64,000 nucleotides of DNA from NCBI RefSeq assembly GCF_018389385.1, contig NZ_CP062698.1:308501-372500 (forward strand). Reading direction: 5' to 3'. Below, one piece after another: positions 8,935 through 18,053 of this stretch. How positions within the stretch are numbered: the stretch's first letter is position 1; every line of letters begins with the position of its first letter. The notes beneath the pieces are model-generated. The model saw only the letters and a list, made by a program, of their open reading frames with translations, was not told where the DNA came from and ran no database searches. The translations under genes were made by a program, and so were the position numbers. This DNA comes from Anthocerotibacter panamensis C109. GTDB taxonomy: Bacteria > Cyanobacteriota > Cyanobacteriia > Gloeobacterales > Anthocerotibacteraceae.

Positions 8935-10227
8935 ATGGCGCAGCAGACCATCCCATTGTTCCTCCAGCCCGTCACCACTACACCCAACCGGGCACCCACT
9001 TATGTCATGGACTTGGGGGAGACCATTGGGCTGGCTTGGGCGTCCCTGCTTGCCAACAAACTCCGGTCTATGCTGACGATGCTCGGGGTCATCATCGGGA
9101 CGGCAGCGGTGATTGCTCTAGTCGCTATCGGACGGGGGGCACAGGCGCAGGCGGAGCAACAGTTTAAGTCCTTGGGCTCTAACCTCATTTTCGTGCGCAA
9201 TGGCGTCGCCCGAGGTAGTGGGCCGGTCTCCCAGGGCCTTGGCTCAGCTTCCACCCTCACGCTAGAGGATGCCGACGCGATTGCACACACTGCGGCGGCG
9301 GTTGAAGCTGTTGCACCCCAACTCAATGCCCGCGCTCAAGTCACCTTCGGTGGGGCCAACACCAACACCTCGATTGTCGGGACCACCCCCAGCTATGTTT
9401 CGGTGCGCGACTTCCTGCCGCTTACGGGTCGTTTCTTCAATCAGGTGGAAGTAAACCAGCAAACTCGGGTCGCCGTGTTAGGTCAGACCACAGTGAAGAG
9501 CCTTGGCCTTGATGCCCAAACCGCACTCGGTAAGACCATCCGTATCCGGGGGGACGACTTCCGGGTGATTGGCACTCTGGAGTATAAAGGAGCGAATCAG
9601 TTCCAAGACCAGGACGATCAGGTAGTCATCCCGCTGACCACCATGGCCCGACGGATTGTCGGAGTCAACTCCCTCAAAGGCATTGCCCTCAGCAGTATCG
9701 CAGTCTCAGCCAAAAGTGCAACCCAAATGGATGCAGCCCAATTCCAGCTTACGAACCTGCTCAAATTGCGCCACGGGGAGGAAGACTTTAATATGCGCTC
9801 TCAGGCGGATTTGGTAGACGCAGCCAGTACCAGTAGCGCCATTTTTACGACGCTTTTGGGGTGGTCGGCGGCGATTTCCCTGTTGGTGGGCGGCATTGGC
9901 ATTATGAATATCATGCTCGTCTCAGTCACTGAGCGCACCCGAGAGATTGGCGTGCGCAAAGCCATCGGAGCGCGTTCCAAAGATATCCTCTGGCAATTTC
10001 TGGTCGAGGCGATTGTCCTGTCGGTGACGGGTGGGGTTCTTGGAGTTCTGTTGGGGATTGGCACTACGCTCCTCATTCGCATCAGTCTGGGTTGGGAGAC
10101 GATTATCTCCCCCGAGTCCATGGTCCTGGCTTTTGCCGTCTCGTTTGCAGTAGGGGCCTTCTTTGGGGTATATCCTGCCCGCCGCGCCGCCGGACTTGAC
10201 CCGATCACTGCGCTGCGCACCGATTAG
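8935..10227 (+). CDS. MacB/FtsX-type ABC transporter permease
   Basis: A 430-residue permease with one N-terminal membrane helix (MLTMLGVIIGTAAVIALVAI), a large MacB-type periplasmic core domain (about 60-270) and three C-terminal FtsX-domain helices (from about 300), including the conserved ERTREIGVRKAIGAR loop. Members move macrolides, lipoproteins or peptides with an ATPase and a periplasmic adaptor; neither is adjacent. A second ATG at 9007 (MDLGETIGLAW) would remove a 24-residue leader without family character and may be the true start. Confidence 0.85.
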   Translation: MAQQTIPLFLQPVTTTPNRAPTYVMDLGETIGLAWASLLANKLRSMLTMLGVIIGTAAVIALVAIGRGAQAQAEQQFKSLGSNLIFVRNGVARGSGPVSQGLGSASTLTLEDADAIAHTAAAVEAVAPQLNARAQVTFGGANTNTSIVGTTPSYVSVRDFLPLTGRFFNQVEVNQQTRVAVLGQTTVKSLGLDAQTALGKTIRIRGDDFRVIGTLEYKGANQFQDQDDQVVIPLTTMARRIVGVNSLKGIALSSIAVSAKSATQMDAAQFQLTNLLKLRHGEEDFNMRSQADLVDAASTSSAIFTTLLGWSAAISLLVGGIGIMNIMLVSVTERTREIGVRKAIGARSKDILWQFLVEAIVLSVTGGVLGVLLGIGTTLLIRISLGWETIISPESMVLAFAVSFAVGAFFGVYPARRAAGLDPITALRTD

Positions 10228-10303
10228 AGAGAAACTTAAAACAAGGTGAAACGGGTTGGCTCCTTTGTTCTAAAATTAAAGGGCAACGTAACGAATCTTA
10301 ACC

Positions 10304-10651
10304 TTGCCCATGGATGGCCCTACACCGGACCCGAAGACCCTAGACCGCGGTGAATGTAATGTCTGCGGCTATATCTATGAGCCCGTTGATGGCGATCCGC
10401 CCCGTGGGATCAAGTCCGGCACTTCTTACGACAGCCTGCCGGTCACATGGCATTGCCCCAACTGTAATGCTCCTCTGGAGCGCTTCAAACGTATCGGACC
10501 ACGCTCGGGCACTCTGGCGGGGTTTGAGGAGAATGCGAGTCTGGGTATTGGCGTCAACACCCTCAACCCTCAGGTGAAAAACCTGCTCATCTTTGGAGTC
10601 TTAGCTCTGGGCTTCCTCTTTTTGATGAGTTTTTATTTTATGGGTCAGTAG
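10304..10651 (+). CDS. rubA: Membrane-anchored rubredoxin RubA
   Basis: A 115-residue protein with a rubredoxin domain, CNVCGY and CPNCNAP supplying the four iron-binding cysteines, a linker of about 30 residues, and a C-terminal membrane helix (NLLIFGVLALGFLFLMSFYF). This architecture is specific to oxygenic phototrophs, where RubA is needed for photosystem assembly. It is followed after 19 bases by ycf48. In most cyanobacteria psbEFLJ comes next; here it does not. Confidence 0.93.
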   Translation: MPMDGPTPDPKTLDRGECNVCGYIYEPVDGDPPRGIKSGTSYDSLPVTWHCPNCNAPLERFKRIGPRSGTLAGFEENASLGIGVNTLNPQVKNLLIFGVLALGFLFLMSFYFMGQ

Positions 10652-10670
10652 TGTAAGAGGATGGTCAGCG

Positions 10671-11699
10671 GTGAGTACGATGCGCGTTTCTGGTTATTGG
10701 GTTAGTCTGTTTGGGCTGGTGGCACTCCTTCAGGGTTGCGCTACGCTCCTTAAGACCGCCGACAAAGTTCCCTGGCTCCCGTCCTCGATCACAGCTAACG
10801 TGGCGGATGTGGACCTTTTGGATGTCACATTTGTGAGCCCGCAGACCGGTTGGCTCGTAGGCAGCAAAACTACCGTGCTCAAGACCGAGGATGGCGGCAA
10901 AACGTGGCAGACAGCGTTTGCACAACGCCTCAAAGGTCCGACTGATGCCGAGGGGAAGCAAGAAGACCTCAAAGCCCGGTTTTTATCCGTGGACTTCAGC
11001 AAAGACGGTCAGGAGGGCTGGATCGTAGGCAAGCCCCGGATTGTCCTGCATACGGAGGACGGGGGTAAGTCGTGGTTTGCGATCCCCCTCAACAAGCGTA
11101 TCGACGGCAATCCGCTTTTGATCACGGTCCTAGGCAAGGGCGTGGCGGAATTGGCGATGGACACCGGCTTTGTCTTTAAGACCGAGGACGGGGGTAAAGT
11201 CTGGCGGGCACTCACCCCTTCTTCAGCGGGGGGCTTGCGCAATATTTACCGGACCGAGGACGGCAGTTATTGGGCTGTGTCGGCGCGCGGCTCGACCTAT
11301 CTGACCTGGACGCCGGGGCAGCCGGAGTGGACCAATCACGAGCGCAGGAGCCCTAAACGTATCCAGAACTTAGTCTTTGTAGACCAAGGCAGCCGGGGCA
11401 TTATGCTCAACAATGGCGGCGAGATGCAGATCTCGGAGGACCGCGGCAAAACTTGGGGGAACCCCAACACCCCGGATATCGCCTCGGCGGCGGGGTTGCT
11501 TGACTCGGCGGAGGACCAAAGCGGACGCCTCTGGATCACTGGGGGGAATGGAACGCTCCTGGTCAGCCCGGATGAAGGAAAGACCTGGGAGCGGGCTTTT
11601 GTGGACACCAAGAGCAACCTTTACCGCGTAGAGTTCATGGACAAGAACCTGGGTTTCATCCTGGGTAGGGGAATCATTCTGCGCTATCAGGCTTCCTAG
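10671..11699 (+). CDS. ycf48: Photosystem II assembly factor Ycf48 (HCF136)
   Basis: A 342-residue beta-propeller protein that binds newly made D1 and promotes PSII reaction-centre formation. The lipoprotein signal ends in ALLQGC. Seven-bladed repeats show the characteristic TEDGGKTW/TEDGGKSW/TEDGGKVW motifs, one per blade, and Asp-box-like ends. The start is a GTG (GTGAGTACG) or the ATG four codons further on; the leader sequence favours a start in this area. Its last base is shared with the start of the polyprenol kinase gene. Confidence 0.94.
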   Translation: MSTMRVSGYWVSLFGLVALLQGCATLLKTADKVPWLPSSITANVADVDLLDVTFVSPQTGWLVGSKTTVLKTEDGGKTWQTAFAQRLKGPTDAEGKQEDLKARFLSVDFSKDGQEGWIVGKPRIVLHTEDGGKSWFAIPLNKRIDGNPLLITVLGKGVAELAMDTGFVFKTEDGGKVWRALTPSSAGGLRNIYRTEDGSYWAVSARGSTYLTWTPGQPEWTNHERRSPKRIQNLVFVDQGSRGIMLNNGGEMQISEDRGKTWGNPNTPDIASAAGLLDSAEDQSGRLWITGGNGTLLVSPDEGKTWERAFVDTKSNLYRVEFMDKNLGFILGRGIILRYQAS

Positions 11700-12367
11700 T
11701 GCTCCTGGCTGGTGCCATGTGGCCGTATTTCCTTGCGGTCCTTTGGCTAGCTTTAATTCTTTTGGGGGCGGAAGTCCTGCGCTGGAGTCAGGTCAACCCG
11801 GAGTGGGTACGCAAATTTGTCCATATCGGGGCGGGCAATATCATCCTGCTCGCCTGGGGTGCCCATTTCCCGCTGTGGGTCTGCGTGGTCTTTTGTGGAC
11901 TCTTTGTCGGGCTTACCTTGCTGTCTTACCGCCTGCCAATCTTGCGAAGCATCAACGGGGTGGGTCGCCGGAGTTTGGGGACTTTTTACTATGCCTTAAG
12001 TTTTCTGCTGCTCATCAGTATTTTTTGGACGCTGAGGCTGCCGGAGTTTGCTGTGCTGGGCATTCTGGTCATGACTTGGGGGGATTCACTGGCGGCTATC
12101 TTTGGACAAAAGTATGGCACACACCGCTATATCGTGGGCTCGGTCCAAAAAACCGTCGAGGGTACGACGGTCATGGCGTTAGTCTCGACTGCGGTCAGCT
12201 TTGCCGTTCTGGTGGGCAGCCATGGATTTCAGCCGGAACTGCTCGGGGTGTCTTTGGGGATTGGGCTGGTCGCAGCGGGGCTAGAAGTTTTCTCACAGGG
12301 CGGGATTGATAATCTGACTGTACCTTTGGGGAGTGCGCTTTTGGCTTGGTTGTGGGTCGGGGGATGA
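11699..12367 (+). CDS. Phytol/polyprenol kinase family membrane protein
   Basis: A 222-residue protein with six or seven hydrophobic helices and the family signatures RKFVHIGAGN near the N-terminus, LVMTWGDSLAAIFGQKYG and KTVEGTTVM. The family includes phytol kinase VTE5 and farnesol kinase, CTP-dependent enzymes that recycle chlorophyll-derived phytol into tocopherol and chlorophyll synthesis. Exact substrate is inferred only. The GTG at 11699 overlaps the ycf48 stop by one base; an ATG at 11717 is the alternative start. Confidence 0.8.
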   Translation: MLLAGAMWPYFLAVLWLALILLGAEVLRWSQVNPEWVRKFVHIGAGNIILLAWGAHFPLWVCVVFCGLFVGLTLLSYRLPILRSINGVGRRSLGTFYYALSFLLLISIFWTLRLPEFAVLGILVMTWGDSLAAIFGQKYGTHRYIVGSVQKTVEGTTVMALVSTAVSFAVLVGSHGFQPELLGVSLGIGLVAAGLEVFSQGGIDNLTVPLGSALLAWLWVGG

Positions 12368-12462
12368 TCCGGTTCCTGCGTAGAACTTCATCAATACAAT
12401 GGTGCTTCTAGTCCATAGAGAGAACAGGCTTGAGTGTCTTCTTTTTTTGTCCATGCGTAATT

Positions 12463-12507
12463 CCTGCAATTCATGAATTCAGGGGCTGGTGTAACCAAAC
12501 ACCCCTG
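12463..12507. promoter_or_regulatory. Palindrome and hairpin upstream of fba
   Basis: A 12-bp perfect palindrome AATTCATGAATT (12468-12479) is flanked by CCTG and CAGG, giving a 21-base near-perfect inverted repeat. It abuts a second inverted repeat, CAGGGG...CCCCTG (12480-12507), which contains TGGT-GTA-ACCA. The site ends 75 bases before the aldolase start. An operator or leader structure is possible; no regulator is recognised. Confidence 0.35.
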
Positions 12508-12581
12508 CTGAGTACCAAGATGACCTAGTATTAAATTGGATTAAGCAGAAACGGGCAACTACGGAATTAGGAGGATGACCC

Positions 12582-13649
12582 ATGGCACTCGTGCCCCTTC
12601 GTGTACTTTTGGACCACGCCGCCGAGAACAACTACGGCGTCCCGGCCTTCAACGTCAATAATTTAGAACAGATCCGCGCCATCATGGACGCAGCCACCGA
12701 GGTAGACAGCCCGGTGATTTTGCAGGCTTCACGGGGGGCACGCAAGTATGCGGGTGAGGCTTTCCTGCGACATATGATCCTGGCTGCGGCTGAAGAGTAT
12801 CCCAATATTCCCATGGTGCTGCACCAAGACCACGGCAATGGCCCTGCTACTTGCTACTCGGCTATGCAAAACGGTTTCACCAGTGTCATGATGGATGGCT
12901 CTTTGGAAGAAGATGCCAAGACCCCGGCTACCTTTGAGTACAATGTGCGCGTGACAGCGGAAGTGGTGAAAGTGGCGCATGCGATTGGCGTGAGCGTCGA
13001 AGGTGAGTTGGGTTGCCTGGGTTCGCTGGAGAGCGGCATGGGCGAAGCGGAAGACGGTCACGGGGCTGAGGGAGTCCTCTCCCATGACCAACTGCTGACC
13101 GACCCCCAAGAAGCCAAAGCTTTCGTCGAGGCGACCGGGGTAGACGCCCTTGCCATCGCCATTGGCACCAGCCATGGTGCTTATAAGTTCACCCGCAAGC
13201 CGGACGGGGCGATCCTCGCCATCAGCCGGATCAAAGAAATCCACGACGCTTGCCCCAATGTTCACCTCGTGATGCATGGTTCTTCTTCGGTGCCTCAGGA
13301 ATTGCTCGATATCATCAACGAGTTTGGCGGTGACATGCCCCAGACTTACGGTGTGCCGGTTTCTGAAATCCAAGAAGGGATCAAGAACGGCGTGCGCAAG
13401 GTCAACATCGACACCGACACCCGGCTTGCTTGGAGCGGTGCGATCCGCAAGGGTTTGACCACGGACCGCCGTGAATTCGACCCCCGCAAATTCCTCATCC
13501 CCGCCACCAAGGCTATGTCCAAAGTGGTCAAAGACCGCCTTGTTGAGTTCGGTACTGCCGGAAATGCGAGCAAGATCCAGACCTTGACCCTGGCGCAAAT
13601 GGCGAAGAAGTACATCGACCTCGCTGCCAAAAAGCCCGTCACAGTCTAA
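12582..13649 (+). CDS. fba: Fructose-bisphosphate aldolase, class II
   Basis: This zinc enzyme interconverts fructose 1,6-bisphosphate with two triose phosphates, and in cyanobacteria also makes sedoheptulose 1,7-bisphosphate for the Calvin cycle. The 355-residue protein has the class II landmarks: [11 protein letters not shown], a zinc histidine region LHQDHG, the stretch [31 protein letters not shown] and VMHGSSSVP, and a C-terminal [12 protein letters not shown]. Length matches the class IIB Calvin-cycle type. The start has a clear AGGAGG site (GGAGGATGACCC). A terminator follows, so it is monocistronic. Confidence 0.96.
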   Translation: MALVPLRVLLDHAAENNYGVPAFNVNNLEQIRAIMDAATEVDSPVILQASRGARKYAGEAFLRHMILAAAEEYPNIPMVLHQDHGNGPATCYSAMQNGFTSVMMDGSLEEDAKTPATFEYNVRVTAEVVKVAHAIGVSVEGELGCLGSLESGMGEAEDGHGAEGVLSHDQLLTDPQEAKAFVEATGVDALAIAIGTSHGAYKFTRKPDGAILAISRIKEIHDACPNVHLVMHGSSSVPQELLDIINEFGGDMPQTYGVPVSEIQEGIKNGVRKVNIDTDTRLAWSGAIRKGLTTDRREFDPRKFLIPATKAMSKVVKDRLVEFGTAGNASKIQTLTLAQMAKKYIDLAAKKPVTV

Positions 13650-13666
13650 ACACGCTGATTAACTAG

Positions 13667-13696
13667 AAGCCCTTTCCACGCTGGAGGGGGCTTTTG
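13667..13696 (+). terminator. Rho-independent terminator after fba
   Basis: A 12-bp stem with two G-T pairs, AAGCCCTTTCCA against TGGAGGGGGCTT around a CGC loop, runs into a short T tract. It begins 17 bases past the fba stop. Confidence 0.75.
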
Positions 13697-13814
13697 ATTG
13701 TTGCAGCGCAAAAAATAGGGTCAGCTACTACTAGAAAACGTGGCAGAGCGTCAGGGGTTATTGCTTTAGGTACCAATGTTGACTAGAGTAAACGGGTCAG
13801 ACTAGGACCCAGCC

Positions 13815-14993
13815 TTGAACAGGAAAAAGCTGACCGTTAAGCCCAAAAACCGCCCCGCCTTGGCCCAATGCAGTGAGTGCGGGCTATGCGACACCAGTTA
13901 TTTGCGGTTTGCGAAGCGGGCGTGCGCTTTTATCACCCAGCATATCGCTCAACTAGAAACCCTCGCCCATGGCCGAGAACGAGATCTGGATAACGACCGG
14001 GAGCTGTACTTCGGGGTCCATCAACACATGTTCGCCGCCCGTCGCAAACAACCGCTAGAAGGAGCACAGTGGACCGGCATGGTCACGACCTTGGCGATCA
14101 AGGCACTGGAGACGGGGTTGGTTGACGCCGTGCTGTGCGTCCAATCTGATCCCAACGACCGCTTCACCCCCCGCCCCATCCTGGCAAGGACCCCCGAAGA
14201 AATCCTAGCAAGCCGCATCAACAAACCGACGCTCTCTCCCAATCTCAAGGTCCTCGACGAGATCCCCGACTTGGGCATCCGTAGGCTGCTCGCCATTGGC
14301 GTGGGCTGTCAGATTCAAGCTTTACGCACCGTCCAGGCAGAAATCGGACTGGAGGAGCTCTATGTCCTGGGTACGCCCTGTGTGGATAATGTGACGCGCC
14401 AGGGACTCCAACAATTCCTCCAGACTACTAGCTGCTCGCCCGCAACGGTTGTCCACTATGAGTTCATGCAGGATTTCCAGATCCACTTCCGGCACGAGGA
14501 TGGCGCGATGGAGAAAGTTCCCTTTTTTGGCCTGAATACGAAAGTCCTCAAGGAAGCCTTTGCCCCTTCCTGCCTGAGTTGTTTTGACTATGTGAATAGT
14601 CTCTCTGACCTTGTTATCGGCTATATGGGGGCACCTTTCGGCTGGCAGTGGGGAGTGGTCCGTAATCCTAAAGGGGAGCGGCTCTTTAACCTGATTAAAG
14701 ATGAACTGGAATTCACCCCTATCGTCGAACAAGGTGACCGCAAGAAGGCCGCACAGCAGGGGATCGCCTTCTATGACGAGGGGGTGACCATCCCGGTGTG
14801 GGTCGCCCGCTTGGTCGGGATTGTTGTCAACAAAGTCGGACCTAAGGGCCTGGAGTTTGCTCGCTTCTCCATCGACTCCCATTTCATTCGCAACTACCTC
14901 TATGTCAAACGCAACTATCCCCAAAGACTGGAACAGCATGTTCCTGAATACGCAAAGAAGATTGTGCACCAGTATCAATTACCATCCAAGTAA
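13815..14993 (+). CDS. bciB: Divinyl (proto)chlorophyllide 8-vinyl reductase, BciB type
   Basis: A 392-residue ferredoxin-dependent iron-sulfur flavoprotein of the coenzyme F420 hydrogenase/dehydrogenase beta-subunit family. In cyanobacteria this branch reduces the 8-vinyl group of divinyl chlorophyll precursors. N-terminal cysteines CSECGLC and later SCLSCFDYVN are iron-sulfur ligand candidates; GVGCQIQALR and GTPCVDN are typical of the domain. The start is a TTG with TAGGA upstream; the first ATG in frame lies well inside conserved sequence, so TTG is likely. The gene stands between terminated fba and the WD40 kinase. Confidence 0.88.
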   Translation: MNRKKLTVKPKNRPALAQCSECGLCDTSYLRFAKRACAFITQHIAQLETLAHGRERDLDNDRELYFGVHQHMFAARRKQPLEGAQWTGMVTTLAIKALETGLVDAVLCVQSDPNDRFTPRPILARTPEEILASRINKPTLSPNLKVLDEIPDLGIRRLLAIGVGCQIQALRTVQAEIGLEELYVLGTPCVDNVTRQGLQQFLQTTSCSPATVVHYEFMQDFQIHFRHEDGAMEKVPFFGLNTKVLKEAFAPSCLSCFDYVNSLSDLVIGYMGAPFGWQWGVVRNPKGERLFNLIKDELEFTPIVEQGDRKKAAQQGIAFYDEGVTIPVWVARLVGIVVNKVGPKGLEFARFSIDSHFIRNYLYVKRNYPQRLEQHVPEYAKKIVHQYQLPSK

Positions 14994-15050
14994 CAAAACA
15001 GGTGGGTATGCTAAGGGAGTTCTTCCTGGACTATCCCTGGTCGTTTATCT

Positions 15051-16934
15051 ATGCCCCTGACCTGTGTCACCTGCGGCGTTGCCAATCCAGACGGAGCTGC
15101 TCACTGTCGTAGTTGTAAGACTCCGCTCCAACAACTGCTCTATGCCTTATCCCCCGGAACGCCCCTCCAGGGAGGAAAGTATCGTATTGACCGGGTTGTG
15201 GGAGAGGGAGGATTTGGAATTACCTACTTAGCCATATACCAGGAAAAACCGGTCGCCATCAAGGAATTCTTCCCCCGAGGATCGGCGCGGGAAGTAGATA
15301 ACCGGCCCATTCTCCCGGCGGGGTTTGCGAGGTCTTGGTTTGAGCGTACCCGCGAGCAATTTTTGGCTGAAGTGCGCCTACTCTTACCGCTGGAGCATCC
15401 CCATATTGTCAAGGTCTACGATTGCTTCCAGGAACATGACACGGCCTACATGGTCATGGAATTTATTAAAGGGCGTACCCTGGGAGCACTGGGTAAGGCT
15501 AGGGGGCCGCTTGCTCCTCAGGAAGCTCTGCGTTACTTATTACAGGTGGGTGTAGCCCTCGATACGCTCCACCGTCATGGTCTGGTCCACCGCGATGTCA
15601 AATCAGAAAATGTTCTACTAGATGAGCGGCAACGGGCTGTCCTCATCGACTTTGGGTCTATGCAGCCAGAGGATTTGGAAGCTGCTACTGTGGAATATTC
15701 GATAGTGAGCCATGGTTTTTCGCCCCCAGAACTCTATCGTTTTCAGAGTCGCTATGGGCCAACCGTTGATATCTATGCGCTGGCTGCTATGGCCTACAAT
15801 CTCCTGACCGGACAAATCCCCACGCCAGCCCCAGAACGGCTCAAGGGCCACCCCATCGAGTCGATTCGGACCTTTAACAAATTAGTGGGTACTCCTTTGG
15901 AGCAGGCACTCTTTCAGGGGCTCGCTTTAGACCCGGCACAGCGGCCCACCTCAGCCCTAGGGCTCGTGCGTTCTCTGGGCACGCCGGTCGCCCCCCGTCC
16001 TGCTGCACCCCAGCCCCCGCAGGATACCGTCCGACCCACCCCCCGAGTAGTCCAATTGCTCGAGGCTTTGGAGGGTCACCAGGCAGAGGTCAAAGCCCTC
16101 GCCTTTAGCCCCGACGGTCGGTTGGTGGTCTCCAGTTCGCAGGACCACATCCACTTTTGGGAAATCCAAGGTGCCCGCAAACTTTTTACCCTGCCGGAGC
16201 GACACGTCAATGTCCTCGCCTTTACCCCAGATGGCAAGGGACTCTTCATGGGTGATGCTGGAGGGGGCCTGCGTCTATGGCGGATGGCTACAGGTCAGGC
16301 GGAGCTTTGTCTTCCTCCTAGCCCCCAGCCGCAGGGCTGTCAGGGCCTCTTGAGCGCGGATAGTCGGTGGTGGGTGGTCCCCAGCCGCCGTCAGGAGATT
16401 GAGGTTTTTCGTGTAGCCACCGGGCGGTCCTTTTGTCTCCTTGAAGAGCCTTGGATGAGTATCCAGGCGCTGGCTTTGAGTCCAGACGGTACGCACCTCG
16501 CGCTAGCACGTAAAGATGGCAAGGTGAAACTGTGGCAGACCCAGACCAGAGCGGTTTTGGGGATCCGCAACAACTACCAGCAGATCATCAAGACCCTAGT
16601 CTTTGATCCCCAGACTAAGGCCCTTATCTGTGCCGATGCTCAGGGGAGCTTTATCCTGTGGGATTGGGCGCAAGGTCGGGAGTCTCTCGTCACCAGCCAG
16701 GGCCTCATCGCTTCAGACCTCGGCTGCCATCTACATGCTCGCCTGCTGGTGGTCACCGGTACGACCCACCCTTTCTGGCAGTTCTGGTCCCTCCCTGCTA
16801 CGGGGGGTACACTGGTCCAGACCCCAGTCAAGCTCTATCCTCCCAGCCCTGTCCATACCTTTGCCTTACATCCCACGGAGTTACTCTTAGCTACTGCGCA
16901 CCGCGATGGTCAGATCTATCTCTGGCAGGTCTAA
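15051..16934 (+). CDS. Zinc-ribbon Ser/Thr protein kinase with WD40 repeats
   Basis: A 627-residue Hanks-type kinase. It begins with a zinc ribbon (Cys5, Cys8, Cys19, Cys22). The kinase domain (about 44-310) is complete: glycine loop GEGGFG at 51-56, VAIK lysine 71, HRDVKSEN with catalytic Asp182, and DFG at 200-202. A proline-rich linker is followed by WD40 repeats (about 345-627; LAFSPDGRLVVSSSQDHIHFWEI, LALSPDGTHLALARKDGKVKLW). There is no transmembrane helix, so it is cytoplasmic. Substrate is unknown; the propeller probably recruits it. The N-terminal ribbon has the same cysteine numbering as the FHA protein at 61.5 kb. Confidence 0.9.
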   Translation: MPLTCVTCGVANPDGAAHCRSCKTPLQQLLYALSPGTPLQGGKYRIDRVVGEGGFGITYLAIYQEKPVAIKEFFPRGSAREVDNRPILPAGFARSWFERTREQFLAEVRLLLPLEHPHIVKVYDCFQEHDTAYMVMEFIKGRTLGALGKARGPLAPQEALRYLLQVGVALDTLHRHGLVHRDVKSENVLLDERQRAVLIDFGSMQPEDLEAATVEYSIVSHGFSPPELYRFQSRYGPTVDIYALAAMAYNLLTGQIPTPAPERLKGHPIESIRTFNKLVGTPLEQALFQGLALDPAQRPTSALGLVRSLGTPVAPRPAAPQPPQDTVRPTPRVVQLLEALEGHQAEVKALAFSPDGRLVVSSSQDHIHFWEIQGARKLFTLPERHVNVLAFTPDGKGLFMGDAGGGLRLWRMATGQAELCLPPSPQPQGCQGLLSADSRWWVVPSRRQEIEVFRVATGRSFCLLEEPWMSIQALALSPDGTHLALARKDGKVKLWQTQTRAVLGIRNNYQQIIKTLVFDPQTKALICADAQGSFILWDWAQGRESLVTSQGLIASDLGCHLHARLLVVTGTTHPFWQFWSLPATGGTLVQTPVKLYPPSPVHTFALHPTELLLATAHRDGQIYLWQV

Positions 16935-17019
16935 CTTTCTAATCAGCCATGTTTTAGATTCTGAAGGGCTTATATGAGTAATCATCCGCTTTATTGTATT
17001 CAAAAAAACGAGCGTAAAA

Positions 17020-17265
17020 TCAGGCTTGTTCTTGATCGGTGCCTAAAATATTTTGGCGAGAGAGCTTCAACTTCTTCCATAACTCTTTAATCATTTGATA
17101 AGCTTCTTCTGGTGAGACCTTGCCTCCATTTTCTAGGGCACAAATCATTCCGACACGCTGCGAGAATTCCTGGAGATTGGCATCAAAAATCACATTCGGC
17201 AAATTGACTTCACCCTGATAGCTCCGGTAGGGGAAGAGAAAATGGTCTTTGTCTGAATCAGCCAT
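17020..17265 (-). CDS. Small conserved cyanobacterial protein (DUF7219-like)
   Basis: An 81-residue soluble protein beginning MADSDKDHFLFPYRSYQGEV, with a helical second half (SPEEAYQMIKELWKKLKLSRQNI). The same FLFPYRSY-type opening occurs in small cyanobacterial proteins of unknown role. An upstream in-frame start at 17367 would add 34 residues of unrelated sequence, so the ATG at 17265 is chosen. It is the last minus-strand gene before the convergent kinase gene. Confidence 0.65.
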   Translation of the reverse strand: MADSDKDHFLFPYRSYQGEVNLPNVIFDANLQEFSQRVGMICALENGGKVSPEEAYQMIKELWKKLKLSRQNILGTDQEQA

Positions 17266-17403
17266 GGACCAGCACCACCTTAGATAGACGGGAATGGATG
17301 CGGCTGAGCCCCATGGCCTTAACCCAAGTACTCCCCGTCCTGAAATAGTAACGCTTTTCTTTGGCAAGGTACCAGATGGATTACACGGGTACTGCTTCGT
17401 GGT

Positions 17404-18051
17404 CTAGTACCAACCTCGGGCCTTCAATTCCCGAAACAAGAGCGGCAAAGGGAGGCCCACTACGTTGCTGGTACAGCCGCGTATTTCCTGGATCAAGACT
17501 GCTCCCAATTCATCGGTGCCGTAGGCTCCAGCTTTACCTACGGGTTCTCCAGTGTTGACGTACCAGTTAATCTCAGCTTCAGTTAGGGGGCACATCCGCA
17601 CCTTAGTGACTTCGTGGTAGACCCCGATGTCTTGACCCTGGACTAAAGCCATTCCCGTGTAGACTTCGTGCCAGCACCCCTGTAAGCGTCGGAGCATCGC
17701 CCGCGCATCGTCGTTATCACGGGGTTTGCCCATGACTTGCCCTTCGCAGATCACCAGCGTGTCGGCACCCAGGACCAGTCTACGAGGATGGTGAACCGCT
17801 ACGGTCAAGGCTTTACCGAGGCCCTGCTCCTCGACGAGTAGACTGGGGGCTAGGTCTTGAGCATTGTCCTCGACATAGGGGCTGGGGATAGCGACGAAAG
17901 GAATGCCTATGCTGTTGAGCAGACCTTGGCGGTAGATAGAGGAGGAGGCCAGAATCAAGGGTTCACTCCGGCTAGGCGGCACCCGTCGCGCTTTCGCCCA
18001 GGGGAGCCGGACCGATAGTCTGGCGGAAGGAGGGCGGAAGGACTCACGCAC
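17404..18051 (-). CDS. maf: Maf-like nucleoside triphosphate pyrophosphatase
   Basis: A 215-residue member of the Maf/HAM1 superfamily, which hydrolyses non-canonical or certain canonical NTPs to monophosphates. Landmarks are LILASSSIYRQGLL near the start, LVLGADTLVICEGQVMGKP in the middle and GYAYG-like EPVGKAGAYGTDELGA late. The GTG start lies two bases after the ccmP stop, which suggests coupling, but it gives an N-terminal extension of about 30 residues beyond the family core. It is co-transcribed with the carboxysome gene for no obvious reason. Confidence 0.85.
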   Translation of the reverse strand: MRESFRPPSARLSVRLPWAKARRVPPSRSEPLILASSSIYRQGLLNSIGIPFVAIPSPYVEDNAQDLAPSLLVEEQGLGKALTVAVHHPRRLVLGADTLVICEGQVMGKPRDNDDARAMLRRLQGCWHEVYTGMALVQGQDIGVYHEVTKVRMCPLTEAEINWYVNTGEPVGKAGAYGTDELGAVLIQEIRGCTSNVVGLPLPLLFRELKARGWY

Positions 18052-18053
18052 CG

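Noticed and set aside
10236..10266. AACAAGG...CCTTTGTT repeat after the permease as terminator
   Set aside because: Arms pair only with a bulge and there is no T tract; the next gene is 37 bases away.
12729..13598. 289-codon ORF antisense to fba
   Set aside because: It mirrors a highly conserved coding gene; GC-rich third positions create long antisense frames. No motif is present.
14322..14978. 218-codon ORF antisense to bciB
   Set aside because: Same cause; the sense frame has clear cysteine motifs, the antisense frame none.
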